From Pseudomonas sp. FP2196 (GTDB taxonomy: Bacteria; Pseudomonadota; Gammaproteobacteria; Pseudomonadales; Pseudomonadaceae), in the NCBI RefSeq assembly GCF_030687715.1, contig NZ_CP117445.1, positions 5,728,501-5,792,500 on the forward strand: a DNA stretch of 64,000 nucleotides, in the 5' to 3' direction. Position 1 is the first letter of the stretch. Every line of letters begins with the position of its first letter. Shown piece after piece: positions 49,704 through 58,523 of this stretch. The notes under the pieces were generated by a model that saw only the letters and a program-made list of their open reading frames with translations, was not told the DNA's origin and ran no database searches. Made by a program: the position numbers and the translations under genes.

Positions 49704-49865
49704 CTAATTGACCGAGCACTCCGGCTTAAACGGATCCATATTGCATTTGTGTGCTAATTCAGGGTCATTCCTAGGTATCATCGGAATTTTTAATGGGTCT
49801 CTGTGCTCACCTAATACACACCCAGCAAGTGCAACTAACAGAATCAGCAATATCGTTATTTTCAT
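49704..49865 (-). CDS. Small lipoprotein, 53 residues
   Basis: Read on the minus strand from ATG at 49865, with GGAG 5 bases upstream. The N-terminus MKITILLILLVALAGC is a signal sequence with lipobox LAGC (Cys16). A 37-residue mature part has two cysteines (KC and EC) and ends in SVN. It has low GC like the neighbouring lectin remnant, to which it is convergent. Function not recognised; entericidin- or immunity-type roles would be guesses. Confidence 0.62.
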   Translation of the reverse strand: MKITILLILLVALAGCVLGEHRDPLKIPMIPRNDPELAHKCNMDPFKPECSVN

Positions 49866-50020
49866 AGATGCTCCAAGTTTTTTTGGAGCCTATGGCGTGC
49901 GCCAAGCTGCGATCAATCAATCCTTTCCGAATAATTTGTGGGATGTTTCCGATACCTGTGAAGGATCGCCGGCATTGGGCAAAAAACGTGATTTCCACTC
50001 ATCTGATAGCGAATGAACGC

Positions 50021-50057
50021 GAAAAAAAAACGCGGCCCATTTGGCCGCGTTTTTTGT
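50021..50057 (-). terminator. Terminator of the amine oxidase gene
   Basis: AAAAACGCGGCC-CATTT-GGCCGCGTTTTTT, with A and T runs on both sides, 13 bases after the stop. Confidence 0.92.
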
Positions 50058-50069
50058 TGAAGCGAAGGC

Positions 50070-51839
50070 TTACTGCGCCTTGGCCTCTGTCGTTGCAGCA
50101 GGCTTGGCCGCTGGTTTCTTCGCCGGTTCAGCCTTTTTTGCCGCCGGTTTTGCCGGAGCTTTTTTCGCTTCGGTCTTGGCTGCCGGCTTCTTCGCCGCAG
50201 GCTTGGCCGCTGCTTTCTTGGCTGGCTCGGCTTTTACCGGGGCCGCTGGTTTCGGTGCTTCCACCGGAGCTGGTGCAGCTGCAGGGGTTGGCGCAGGCGC
50301 TGGAGTTACTGGCGCTGGAGCCGGTTCCGCGGCCTTGGCTGGCGCTGGTTTCTTGTCGTCATCCGAACCGCCGAACAGGTTGCTGAAGAAGTTGCCCTTC
50401 TTCGCCGCCACGGCACCCGCCGCGCCTGCCGCTGCAGCGGCCGGAACCACTTTGGCCGGTTCGAACGATTTGCCTGCCGCCAGATCTTCAACCTGGCTGG
50501 CCGCACGCTGACCAGTGCGCAGAGCGCCTTCCAGCGTGCCCGGGTACAAGGTGTCGGTGTGTTCGCCAGCGAACGCTACGCGTTGCAGCGGACGTTCCCA
50601 GATACGCCAGAACTTGCTGATCTGGCCCGGGCCGTAGGCCAGGTAAGCGCCGCCCATCGACGGGTCGGTGCTGTAGCGGCGGATTTCATAACCGGTGAAC
50701 GAGCCACGGGCCTGTGGATAAAACGCGTGCAGACGGATCAGCACCTGATCGACCATCTGCTTGTCGCCGAACGCCTGCATCACACGGGAGTTGTCGCCGG
50801 ACAGGTTGATCACCACGTTGGCACCGCCCTTCAGCGCCGGTTCGATCCACAACATGCCCAGACCTGCGTTGCTGTAGATTTCGCCGGACATGCGCGCCTT
50901 GCTTTCCCAAACCGGCGTCTTGAACTTCAACATGATCTGGTCGCGCCAGCCGTAGTTGGTGCCCTTGATCGCCGCCATATGCTGAGCATCCAGCGCCGGG
51001 GTCAGCTGAATCTTGCTCAGCGCGCGCAGTGGCACGGCCAATACCACGTAATCAGCCTGATAACCGACACTGCCGACCTTGACGGTCACGCCGTCCTTGT
51101 CCTGGCTGATAGCGGAAACCGGTGAGTTGGTCTTGATGGTCTTGATCTGTTTGACGAAGGCCTGCGCCAGCACCTGGCTGCCGCCGACCAGACGCGAGGC
51201 GCGCAGGTCACGGTCGGAGACGCCGCGATACACACGATTCTGCTGAGCGAAATACAGCAGCGACAGACGCGAGGGTTCGTCGTAGTGGGTGCGGATGTCC
51301 TGGTTGATCAGCTGACGTGCGGTGGCCGGCAGGTTCTGCTTGTCGAGCCAGTTCGACACGTTGATCTGGTCCAGCGCGTGCAGGGTGCTGGTCGCCGCCG
51401 GGTTTTGCGGATCGTCAATCGAACGCGCCAGATCATCGAGGGTTTTCTGGTAGCGCTTCATGGCATCGGCAGTGGCCGGTTGCTTGGTCGCCAAATCAGC
51501 GGCGGAGAAATACTCGCCGTCGATCAGATAACCCGGGGTACGCACGAATTCAGGTGCCGGCGTGGTGCCCAGTTTGAACGTCGAGACGTACTTGTTCAGC
51601 ACTGGCTGCGTCTTGTCGTTGCCGATCCACTCGCTGGTGGCCATGCCCGAGCGACCGCCCATGCTCGGCTTGGCTTCCAGCAGGGTCACCTGCCAGCCTT
51701 TGTTTTGCAGCTCGTAAGCAGCGGTCAGACCTGACAGGCCGCCGCCGATCACGATTGCGGTTTTATCCTTGGCCAGCGTGTTAACGCTGAACAGCCCCAA
51801 AATCACCAGCGCACAGGCGCGCAGCCAACCGACAGACAT
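50070..51839 (-). CDS. Secreted FAD-dependent amine oxidase with Ala/Pro/Lys-rich tail
   Basis: A 589-residue flavoprotein. An N-terminal hydrophobic segment (LRACALVILGLFSVNTLA) suggests export. The FAD motif GGGLSGL is at 32-38, and the C-terminal FAD contact GEHTDTLYPGTLEGALRTGQRAA closes the oxidase domain near residue 445. Residues 456-589 are a low-complexity tail of Ala, Pro and Lys (histone H1-like), preceded by a short FFSNLFGG hydrophobic segment. The tail may anchor the enzyme to nucleic acid, polyphosphate or cell wall. Substrate amine unknown. Confidence 0.83.
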   Translation of the reverse strand: MSVGWLRACALVILGLFSVNTLAKDKTAIVIGGGLSGLTAAYELQNKGWQVTLLEAKPSMGGRSGMATSEWIGNDKTQPVLNKYVSTFKLGTTPAPEFVRTPGYLIDGEYFSAADLATKQPATADAMKRYQKTLDDLARSIDDPQNPAATSTLHALDQINVSNWLDKQNLPATARQLINQDIRTHYDEPSRLSLLYFAQQNRVYRGVSDRDLRASRLVGGSQVLAQAFVKQIKTIKTNSPVSAISQDKDGVTVKVGSVGYQADYVVLAVPLRALSKIQLTPALDAQHMAAIKGTNYGWRDQIMLKFKTPVWESKARMSGEIYSNAGLGMLWIEPALKGGANVVINLSGDNSRVMQAFGDKQMVDQVLIRLHAFYPQARGSFTGYEIRRYSTDPSMGGAYLAYGPGQISKFWRIWERPLQRVAFAGEHTDTLYPGTLEGALRTGQRAASQVEDLAAGKSFEPAKVVPAAAAAGAAGAVAAKKGNFFSNLFGGSDDDKKPAPAKAAEPAPAPVTPAPAPTPAAAPAPVEAPKPAAPVKAEPAKKAAAKPAAKKPAAKTEAKKAPAKPAAKKAEPAKKPAAKPAATTEAKAQ

Positions 51840-52062
51840 TCAGCGAACTCCGGAAAAACACGTAGGAAAAAGCAGTTTTGCGGGTCAGACGACCCAAAGA
51901 ACCGCGAAGAATACGTTAGCCATCAAAACGCCGCCAGCGACGTCTATCGGCTCATACAAAGTAGCTCAATCGACACAATGGGTTGTCCCCGCGCGATGCA
52001 TTGCATAGGCTTGCGCGATTGTTTGCCCGCGCCCGTCGCGAGCCGCCTCGAGGAGACTGAAA

Positions 52063-53469
52063 ATGGGCCTGAATAACCAGTGGATGCAACGCGATCTCGC
52101 GGTGTTGTGGCATCCCTGCACCCAGATGAAAGACCACGAACAGCTGCCGCTGATCCCGATCAAGCGCGGCGAAGGCGTCTGGCTCGAAGACTTCGAAGGC
52201 AAGCGCTACCTCGATGCCGTCAGCTCCTGGTGGGTCAACGTATTCGGCCACGCCAACCCGCGAATCAACCAGCGCATCAAGGATCAGGTCGATCAGCTCG
52301 AACACGTGATTCTGGCCGGTTTCAGCCATCAGCCGGTGATCGAGCTGTCCGAACGTCTGGTGAAGATGACGCCGGAAGGCCTGAATCGAGTGTTCTACGC
52401 CGATAACGGTTCGTCCTGCATCGAAGTCGCATTGAAAATGAGCTTTCACTACTGGCTCAATCGCGGCCAGCCAAACAAGAAGCGCTTCGTCACCCTGACC
52501 AACAGCTACCACGGCGAAACCATGGCGGCGATGGCGGTCGGCGACGTGCCGCTGTTCACCGAAACCTACAAAGCCCTGCTGATGGACACCATCAAGGTGC
52601 CAAGCCCGGATTGTTACCTGCGCCCCGAAGGCATGAGCTGGGAAGAACACTCGCGCAACCTGTTCGCGGCGATGGAGCAGACCCTGGCCGAGAATCACGA
52701 CAGCGTTGCCGCCGTGATCGTCGAGCCGCTGATCCAGGGCGCGGGTGGCATGCGCATGTATCACCCGGTGTACCTCAAGCTGCTGCGCGAAGCCTGCGAC
52801 CGTTATGGCGTGCACCTGATCCACGACGAAATCGCCGTCGGCTTCGGCCGCACCGGCACCATGTTCGCCTGTGAACAGGCCGGTATCCGCCCGGACTTCC
52901 TCTGCCTGTCCAAGGCCCTGACCGGCGGCTACCTGCCGCTGGCGGCGTGCCTGACCACCGACGAGGTCTACAGCGCGTTCTACGATGACTATCCCACCCT
53001 GCGCGCCTTCCTGCATTCGCACAGTTACACCGGCAACCCGCTGGCCTGTGCGGCGGCGTTGGCGACGCTGGATATCTTCGAGCAGGACAACGTGATCGAG
53101 AACAACAAGGCGCTCGCTCAGCGCATGGCGTCGGCCACCGCGCATCTGGTCGATCACCCGAACGTGTCGGAAGTGCGCCAGACCGGCATGGTCCTGGCCA
53201 TCGAGATGGTCAAGGATAAAGCCAGCAAAGAGGCCTACCCTTGGCAGGAACGTCGCGGCTTGAAGGTGTTCCAGCATGCGCTGGAGCGAGGTGCGTTACT
53301 GCGTCCGCTGGGCAGCGTGGTGTATTTCCTGCCGCCCTACGTGATTACCCCGGAGCAGATCGACTTCCTCGCCGACGTCGCCAGCGAAGGCATCGACATC
53401 GCTACGCGTGACAGCGTCAGCGTGGCCGTGCCGAAGGATTTCCATCCGGGGTTTCGTGATCCGGGCTGA
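52063..53469 (+). CDS. bioA: Adenosylmethionine-8-amino-7-oxononanoate aminotransferase
   Basis: A 468-residue class III PLP aminotransferase of biotin synthesis, using S-adenosylmethionine as amino donor. HPCTQMKDHE at the start, SSWWVNVFGHANPRIN and the PLP lysine in SKALTGGYLP are BioA features. GAGGAG lies before the ATG. It stands apart from other bio genes, as in other pseudomonads. It is divergent from the amine oxidase gene 223 bases away. Confidence 0.95.
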   Translation: MGLNNQWMQRDLAVLWHPCTQMKDHEQLPLIPIKRGEGVWLEDFEGKRYLDAVSSWWVNVFGHANPRINQRIKDQVDQLEHVILAGFSHQPVIELSERLVKMTPEGLNRVFYADNGSSCIEVALKMSFHYWLNRGQPNKKRFVTLTNSYHGETMAAMAVGDVPLFTETYKALLMDTIKVPSPDCYLRPEGMSWEEHSRNLFAAMEQTLAENHDSVAAVIVEPLIQGAGGMRMYHPVYLKLLREACDRYGVHLIHDEIAVGFGRTGTMFACEQAGIRPDFLCLSKALTGGYLPLAACLTTDEVYSAFYDDYPTLRAFLHSHSYTGNPLACAAALATLDIFEQDNVIENNKALAQRMASATAHLVDHPNVSEVRQTGMVLAIEMVKDKASKEAYPWQERRGLKVFQHALERGALLRPLGSVVYFLPPYVITPEQIDFLADVASEGIDIATRDSVSVAVPKDFHPGFRDPG

Positions 53470-53507
53470 TCTATTTCACTTAAACTTCAGCGTTGACCGG
53501 ACTATCG

Positions 53508-53577
53508 TCATCGCTGGCAAGCCCGCTTCCACAGGTTCTGCGCAAGTCCTTGTGGGAGTTGGCTTGCCAGCGATGGG
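53508..53577. repeat. Inverted pair of class B palindromic repeats, decayed
   Basis: CATCGCTGGCAAGCCCGCTT and AGTTGGCTTGCCAGCGATG, with mismatches in both arms. Confidence 0.85.
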
Positions 53578-53613
53578 GCCGCCAGACTTTTACACTTTTT
53601 ACAGAGACCCCGC

Positions 53614-54333
53614 ATGAGACTGTCCCGCTTCTTTATCGACGCCCCGCTGAGCACCGGCGAACACGAACTGCCGGAAGCCCAGGCGCATTACATCAGCCGC
53701 GTGCTGCGCATGGCCGAGGGCGATGCGGTGCAGATGTTCGACGGCTCCGGCCATGAGTTTCGCGGATCGCTGGTGGAAGTCGGCAAGAAACGCGTCATCG
53801 TGCAGATCGACGAGCAACTTGCCGGGCAGATCGAGTCGCCGCTGCAAATCCACCTCGGCCAAGGCCTGTCCCGTGGCGAGCGGATGGACTGGGCGATTCA
53901 GAAAGCCACCGAACTGGGTGTCACTGAAATCACCCCGATCTTCAGCGAGCGCTGCGAAGTGCGCCTGAAGGACGAACGCGCCGACAAACGCCTGCTGCAC
54001 TGGCGCCAAGTAGCGATCAGCGCGTGCGAACAGTGCGGTCGTTCGCGGGTGCCGGTGATTCATCCGCCGGTGCTGTTAGCCGACTGGATCAAGCAGACTG
54101 AAGCGGATCTGAAGCTGGTGCTGCATCCGGTGGCCGAGCCGCTGGTGAGTCATGCCAAACCTTCGACGCTGGCGTTTCTGATCGGGCCTGAGGGTGGTTT
54201 GACCGACGCCGAAGTCGAGCAGGCCAAAGGCAACGGTTTCCACGCCGCCCGCCTCGGCCCGCGCGTACTGCGTACCGAGACCGCGCCGGTGGTTGCACTG
54301 GCGGTGGCCCAACAACTTTGGGGGGATTTCTAA
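53614..54333 (+). CDS. rsmE: 16S rRNA (uracil-1498-N3)-methyltransferase
   Basis: A 239-residue SPOUT methyltransferase with an N-terminal PUA-like part (MRLSRFFID). The C-terminal knot shows FLIGPEGGLTDAEVE and LGPRVLRTETAPVVAL, the SAM-binding and dimer motifs of RsmE. It modifies U1498 near the decoding centre of 16S rRNA. It follows bioA with a repeat pair between. Confidence 0.95.
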   Translation: MRLSRFFIDAPLSTGEHELPEAQAHYISRVLRMAEGDAVQMFDGSGHEFRGSLVEVGKKRVIVQIDEQLAGQIESPLQIHLGQGLSRGERMDWAIQKATELGVTEITPIFSERCEVRLKDERADKRLLHWRQVAISACEQCGRSRVPVIHPPVLLADWIKQTEADLKLVLHPVAEPLVSHAKPSTLAFLIGPEGGLTDAEVEQAKGNGFHAARLGPRVLRTETAPVVALAVAQQLWGDF

Positions 54334-54339
54334 CCCCCC

Positions 54340-54419
54340 AAAAGATCGCAGCCTTCGGCAGCTCCTACAGTTGAAATGCATTCCAATGTAGGAGCTGCCG
54401 AAGGCTGCGATCTTTTGAT
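54340..54419. repeat. Inverted pair of class C palindromic repeats
   Basis: AAAAGATCGCAGCCTTCGGC and its exact complement between convergent rsmE and the hemolysin III gene. Confidence 0.92.
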
Positions 54420-54425
54420 TTTGCT

Positions 54426-55043
54426 TCACAGGACGTAGAACATAATCGCCACAAAGTGCAGCAAACTCCCCGCAATCACGAACAAATGCCAGATACCGTG
54501 GGCATGGCGCAACCGGTGATCCAGGGCAAAAAAGATAATCCCCACGGTGTACAAAACCCCGCCCGTCGCCAGCCACGCGAAACCGGTGGTGCCCAGTGCC
54601 GCCAATAACGGCTTGACCGCTACCAGCACAATCCAGCCCATCACGGCGTAAATCACGATCGACAGAATCCGCGCCTCGGAACGCGGCTTGATCTCCTGCA
54701 GGATGCCGATCAACGCCAGCCCCCAGACAATCCCGAACAACGTCCAGCCCCACGCCCCGTGCAGGGTCACCAGACAAAACGGCGTGTAACTGCCGGCAAT
54801 CAGCAGGTAGATCGAAAAGTGATCGACCTTCTTCATGATCGCTTTCTTGCGCCCGCGCACGCTGTGGTACACGGTCGAAGCGCTGTAGAGCACCAGCAAG
54901 GTAAAGGCGTAAATCGCCACACTGACAATCTTCCACGGACTGCCGTCCAGGCTGGCAATCACCAGCATCCACACCCCGCCGATAAAAGCCGCCACCGCCC
55001 CGACCAGATGCGTCCAGGCGTTCAATCGTTCTCCGTGATACAT
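54426..55043 (-). CDS. Hemolysin III / PAQR family membrane protein
   Basis: A 205-residue protein with seven hydrophobic segments. The N-terminal GERLNAWTHLVGAVAAFIG, the SASTVYHSVRGRKKAIMKKVDH loop and the final HAHGIWHLFVIAGSLLHF carry the histidines of the PAQR metal site. The family name derives from a Bacillus hemolysin; in bacteria a hydrolase role is more likely. Single gene. Confidence 0.9.
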   Translation of the reverse strand: MYHGERLNAWTHLVGAVAAFIGGVWMLVIASLDGSPWKIVSVAIYAFTLLVLYSASTVYHSVRGRKKAIMKKVDHFSIYLLIAGSYTPFCLVTLHGAWGWTLFGIVWGLALIGILQEIKPRSEARILSIVIYAVMGWIVLVAVKPLLAALGTTGFAWLATGGVLYTVGIIFFALDHRLRHAHGIWHLFVIAGSLLHFVAIMFYVL

Positions 55044-55130
55044 GTATCGCTCACCTCAAAATTCGTCACCGCAGCGCGCAAGGCTCGGGCCTTGAGCGTA
55101 AAAGCGCAATGTTTCTGTTCAACGCCAACA

Positions 55131-55214
55131 TCAAAAGATCGCAGCCTTCGGCAGCGCCTACAGGTGCCCGCATTCGAATGTAGAAGCTGCCGAAGGCTGC
55201 GATCCTTTGATCTT
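55131..55214. repeat. Inverted pair of class C palindromic repeats, decayed
   Basis: ATCAAAAGATCGCAGCCTTC and a complement with several changes (TAGAAGCTG, GATCCTTTGATC). It lies directly before mdcR. Confidence 0.88.
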
Positions 55215-55252
55215 CAGGGCACAATCGACGCATTCTAAAAAGAGTCCGCGCC

Positions 55253-56173
55253 ATGCTGATCGACGAAGAGTTGACCCTGAAAAAACTCGAGGTGTTCCTC
55301 GCTTTCATGCGCACCGGCAATCTGGCCCGCGCCGCTGCGGAGTTGCAGACCAGCAACGTCAGCGTGCATCGCGCCATTCACTCGCTGGAAAGCGCCCTGC
55401 GCTGCCCGCTGTTCAAACACGAGGGCCGCAACCTGACACCGCTGGAAAGTGCTTACGTGCTCGAAGAACGCGCGCAGAGACTGATTCAGGACGTAGTCGA
55501 AAGCGTGCGCCTGACCCGCGAAGCCGCCGGGTTCTCCGCTGAACGCTTCAAACTCGGTTCGCTGTATTCGCTGACCGTGAAGACCGTGCCGCAACTGATC
55601 ATGGGCCTGAAGATCCGCCGCAGCGAACTCAACATCGACCTGATTCTCGGCTCGAACATCGACCTGCTCTACAAGCTGAAGAACATGGAAGTCGACGCGA
55701 TTCTGGTGTCGCTGGATGACAGTATCAACGACCCGGACTGCGAGCAGATTGCGCTGTTCTCCGACGACATCTTCCTCGCCACGCCAGCGGATTCACGGTT
55801 TGCCCAGCGCAGTGAAGTGGATCTGGCAGAAGTTCGCGACGAAACCTTCATCACCCTGACCCAAGGCTTCGCCACCCATCAGGACGGTAACCGGGTGTTC
55901 AAGCAGGCAGGGTTCGAACCAAAGGTGGCGATGCAGGTGAACGACATCTTCACGCTGTTGAGCATGGTCAGTTCCGGGGTGGGTTATGCGTTGCTGCCGG
56001 GCAGGATTGCGGCGGTGTATGAGAACCGGGTGAAGCTGATTCCGTTGCAGGAGAAGTATCGGTTGCAGCAGCACATTGGCGTGGTGTTTCTAAAGGCCAA
56101 GGAGCGCGACCCGAATTTGCTGGCGTTGTTGGCGGAGTGTCGGATGTATGCCAATCGGCAGTCGGCGGTGTGA
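55253..56173 (+). CDS. mdcR: LysR-family regulator of malonate metabolism (MdcR)
   Basis: A 306-residue LysR protein with N-terminal helix-turn-helix (TGNLARAAAELQTSNVSVHRAIHSLE). The effector domain and position next to the mdc/mad genes identify it as MdcR, the malonate-responsive activator. It is convergent with madM, on the strand opposite to the operon it should control. A candidate palindrome for its binding lies before mdcA (63681-63699). Confidence 0.88.
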   Translation: MLIDEELTLKKLEVFLAFMRTGNLARAAAELQTSNVSVHRAIHSLESALRCPLFKHEGRNLTPLESAYVLEERAQRLIQDVVESVRLTREAAGFSAERFKLGSLYSLTVKTVPQLIMGLKIRRSELNIDLILGSNIDLLYKLKNMEVDAILVSLDDSINDPDCEQIALFSDDIFLATPADSRFAQRSEVDLAEVRDETFITLTQGFATHQDGNRVFKQAGFEPKVAMQVNDIFTLLSMVSSGVGYALLPGRIAAVYENRVKLIPLQEKYRLQQHIGVVFLKAKERDPNLLALLAECRMYANRQSAV

Positions 56174-56194
56174 CTAGACGCAGATCAAAAGCCT

Positions 56195-56360
56195 ACCCCC
56201 TCACCCCAGCCCTCTCCCCCAGGGGAGGCGAGGGGGAAAGGGGGCAGATCGGGGGCTTTTCAAACCTGAGTTCGACTCAGGAATTGCAGGTCGATGTACC
56301 TCCAACATCCACCACGGTCAGTTCCCTCTCCCTTCGGGAGAGGGTTAGGGTGAGGGTTGC
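56195..56360. repeat. Palindromic repeat of the CCCTCACCC...GAGAGGG type
   Basis: Outer sequence CCCCTCACCCCAGCCCTCTC and its rough complement GAGAGGGTTAGGGTGAGGG are about 160 bases apart. Each has an inner short hairpin (CTCCCCCAGGGGAG; CTCTCCCTTCGGGAGAG). It is a fourth repeat type, seen once here, between convergent mdcR and madM. Confidence 0.82.
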
Positions 56361-56374
56361 TTTTCGGGCGGCCA

Positions 56375-57139
56375 TCAGCCGACCAACCCTCGCATCAGCA
56401 GATAAAGCAGCGAAGGCCCGAGCAAACACCCAAGCGCGGTATAGAACGCCGCCGTCAGACAACCGTAAGGCACCAACTTCGGATCTGTCGCCGCCAAACC
56501 GCCCGCCACGCCGCTGGAAGTGCCCATCAACCCGCCGAAGATCACCGCACTGCGCGGATTGTTCAAGCCGATCATCGGCGCCACGAACGGCGTCATTACC
56601 ATCACCAGAATCGCCTTGATCAACCCCGCTGCAATCGACAACGCCATGACTTCGGAACTGGCACCAATCGCCGCCCCGGTCACCGGGCCAACAATGTAAG
56701 TCACCGCTCCCGCGCCGATGGTGGTCAGGCTCACCGCATCGGTGTAACCGAACGCCATTGCCACCCCTACCCCGGCAACAAACGACGTCCCGACCCCGAC
56801 AAACAACGCCAGCACACCGACGAACCCGGCCCGTTTGAGTTCTTCAACACTCACCCCGAACGCCGTGGCAACGATGGCGAAATCACGCAGCATCGCGCCA
56901 CCAAGCAAACCGATACCGGACAACAGAGGGATATCCACCACGCCTTTCTGCCCACCGGTCAGTGCCCCGCCGACGTACGACAGCACAAGCCCGAGCAGAA
57001 TGGCGATGGCTGATCCGTGCAACCGGCCCTTGGTGAAGGTGTTGGACATCCAGTAGGACACCCACATGGTCAGGCCGACAATCAGGAAACCGCTGATCAA
57101 GCCGTAGCCGCTGATAACTTTCATCATTGATTCGTACAT
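56375..57139 (-). CDS. madM: Malonate transporter subunit MadM
   Basis: A 254-residue membrane protein with about eight hydrophobic segments, the larger part of the two-component MadLM malonate:cation symporter. It contains GLTMWVSYWMSNTF and FGGLMGTSSGVAGGLAATDPKL. It follows madL by five bases and is the last gene of the mdc operon. AT least the pairing with MadL and the cluster context fix the assignment. Confidence 0.93.
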   Translation of the reverse strand: MYESMMKVISGYGLISGFLIVGLTMWVSYWMSNTFTKGRLHGSAIAILLGLVLSYVGGALTGGQKGVVDIPLLSGIGLLGGAMLRDFAIVATAFGVSVEELKRAGFVGVLALFVGVGTSFVAGVGVAMAFGYTDAVSLTTIGAGAVTYIVGPVTGAAIGASSEVMALSIAAGLIKAILVMVMTPFVAPMIGLNNPRSAVIFGGLMGTSSGVAGGLAATDPKLVPYGCLTAAFYTALGCLLGPSLLYLLMRGLVG

Positions 57140-57144
57140 GGCGA

Positions 57145-57537
57145 TTACCCCGCAGTCTTGGCTGGAGCAATCGGCGCCGGGTCCTTGTTGCCGAGGCGCA
57201 CCAGCACCGGCACCAAGGCAAATGCAATAACCACCGCGAGCGTCCCGGCAAGAATCGCCATCGGCCCACCCTTCAGCGCGCCGTAAACGTTTTGCTGCGC
57301 AGCCATGGCCACCACGATCGGAATGTAGATCGCACTCCAGAACTCGACACCCTGTTCAGTCTTGCCCTTGAGCCAGCCAGTCTTGTTCAGATAACTGCCA
57401 AGACCGATCAACAACAGCATCGCAATACCGACGCCGCCGACGTTGGCTGGCACGCCGATCAACTTGCCAAGCATTTCACCGACCCAGATACCCACCAGCG
57501 TACAAAAGGCCAGAAACGCCACACCGTAAATAATCAT
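57145..57537 (-). CDS. madL: Malonate transporter subunit MadL
   Basis: A 130-residue membrane protein with four hydrophobic segments (MIIYGVAFLAFCTLVGIWVG at the start; GVPANVGGVGIAMLLLIGLGS). It is the smaller MadLM subunit. The ATG at 57537 has GAGGA upstream; a TTG five codons before is not used. The gap to mdcH is 65 bases. Confidence 0.92.
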   Translation of the reverse strand: MIIYGVAFLAFCTLVGIWVGEMLGKLIGVPANVGGVGIAMLLLIGLGSYLNKTGWLKGKTEQGVEFWSAIYIPIVVAMAAQQNVYGALKGGPMAILAGTLAVVIAFALVPVLVRLGNKDPAPIAPAKTAG

Positions 57538-57602
57538 TGTTGTAGTCCTCAAAGTGCATCGTCGAATGTTGTTTTTGTTGTTCGAAGCATGAGTCGGCGT
57601 TT

Positions 57603-58523
57603 TTAGGTTCGGCGGCTTCCCTCCTCACGCAACAGCGCCTGCAGGGTGTCGAGGCGAGCACTGTCGAAGGCAGTGACGGTGCCTTGCTCGAACACCCGGC
57701 GCGCCAGCCCGGTCAGCACCGCACCGGGCGGCAGTTCGATCTGTAGCCGTACGCCGCGCTCGTAAGCGCTTTGCACGGTGCCGCGCCAATCCACCACGCG
57801 GCACATGTTGAAGGCGAGGTCGTCTCGCAGGGCGTCGACCTTGATCACCGGCCGAGCGCGGCTGCCGCTCAGGTAGGCGATTTTCGGGGTTTGCAGGTGT
57901 ACTTTGGCGAAGGCTTCGGCCAGGGTTTGCGCAGGTGCATCCAGCAGCGGACAGTGCGACGGCACGCTGACCGCCAGACGTTTCGCCAGACCCGCGCCAC
58001 GACTGCGCGCCAATTCGGCCACCGCTTGCATCGCCTTCTCGCTGCCGGCAATCACCACCTGGTTATCGGCATTGATATTGGCCAGATAAACCGGCGTTTC
58101 GACGCTGTGGACTTGCGCCAGCAGCCTCTCGACTGTGGCCAGGTCCAGGCCAATGATCGCAGTCATGCCGAAGCCCTGTGGATAAGCCTGCTGCATCAAC
58201 TCACCGCGCAGGCTGACCAGGTGCAATGCATCGCTGAAGCTCAGCGCCCCGGCCACCACCGCTGCCGGGTAAGCACCGATAGACAGACCCGCGACAAAGT
58301 CCGCGTTCAAACTGTCCTGCAACAACTGTCGTGAAGCCGCGACACCGGCAATCAGCAGACAGAGCTGAACCGCCCTTGTGCTGCGTAACGCTTCGGCAGA
58401 ATCAAGCAGCAAGACATCTTCACCGAGCACATCACTGGCCTCGGCCAACGTTTCCCGAGGCAAACGCTGGAGCATGCCCGGTTGCTGCGCGCCCTGGCCG
58501 GGGAACACCAACAGACTGCTCAC
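57603..58523 (-). CDS. mdcH: Malonate decarboxylase subunit epsilon (malonyl-CoA:ACP transacylase)
   Basis: A 306-residue transacylase that loads malonyl groups onto the MdcC carrier in the starting cycle. VFPGQGAQQPGM is the N-terminal signature and GLSIGAYPA holds the nucleophilic Ser. The start is GTG at 58523, overlapping the mdcG stop as GTGA; upstream in-frame codons lie inside mdcG. Confidence 0.92.
   Translation of the reverse strand: MSSLLVFPGQGAQQPGMLQRLPRETLAEASDVLGEDVLLLDSAEALRSTRAVQLCLLIAGVAASRQLLQDSLNADFVAGLSIGAYPAAVVAGALSFSDALHLVSLRGELMQQAYPQGFGMTAIIGLDLATVERLLAQVHSVETPVYLANINADNQVVIAGSEKAMQAVAELARSRGAGLAKRLAVSVPSHCPLLDAPAQTLAEAFAKVHLQTPKIAYLSGSRARPVIKVDALRDDLAFNMCRVVDWRGTVQSAYERGVRLQIELPPGAVLTGLARRVFEQGTVTAFDSARLDTLQALLREEGSRRT

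Noticed and set aside
49708..50016. Plus-strand frame opposite the small lipoprotein
   Set aside because: No good start signal; the minus-strand frame has a far better ribosome-binding site and signal sequence.
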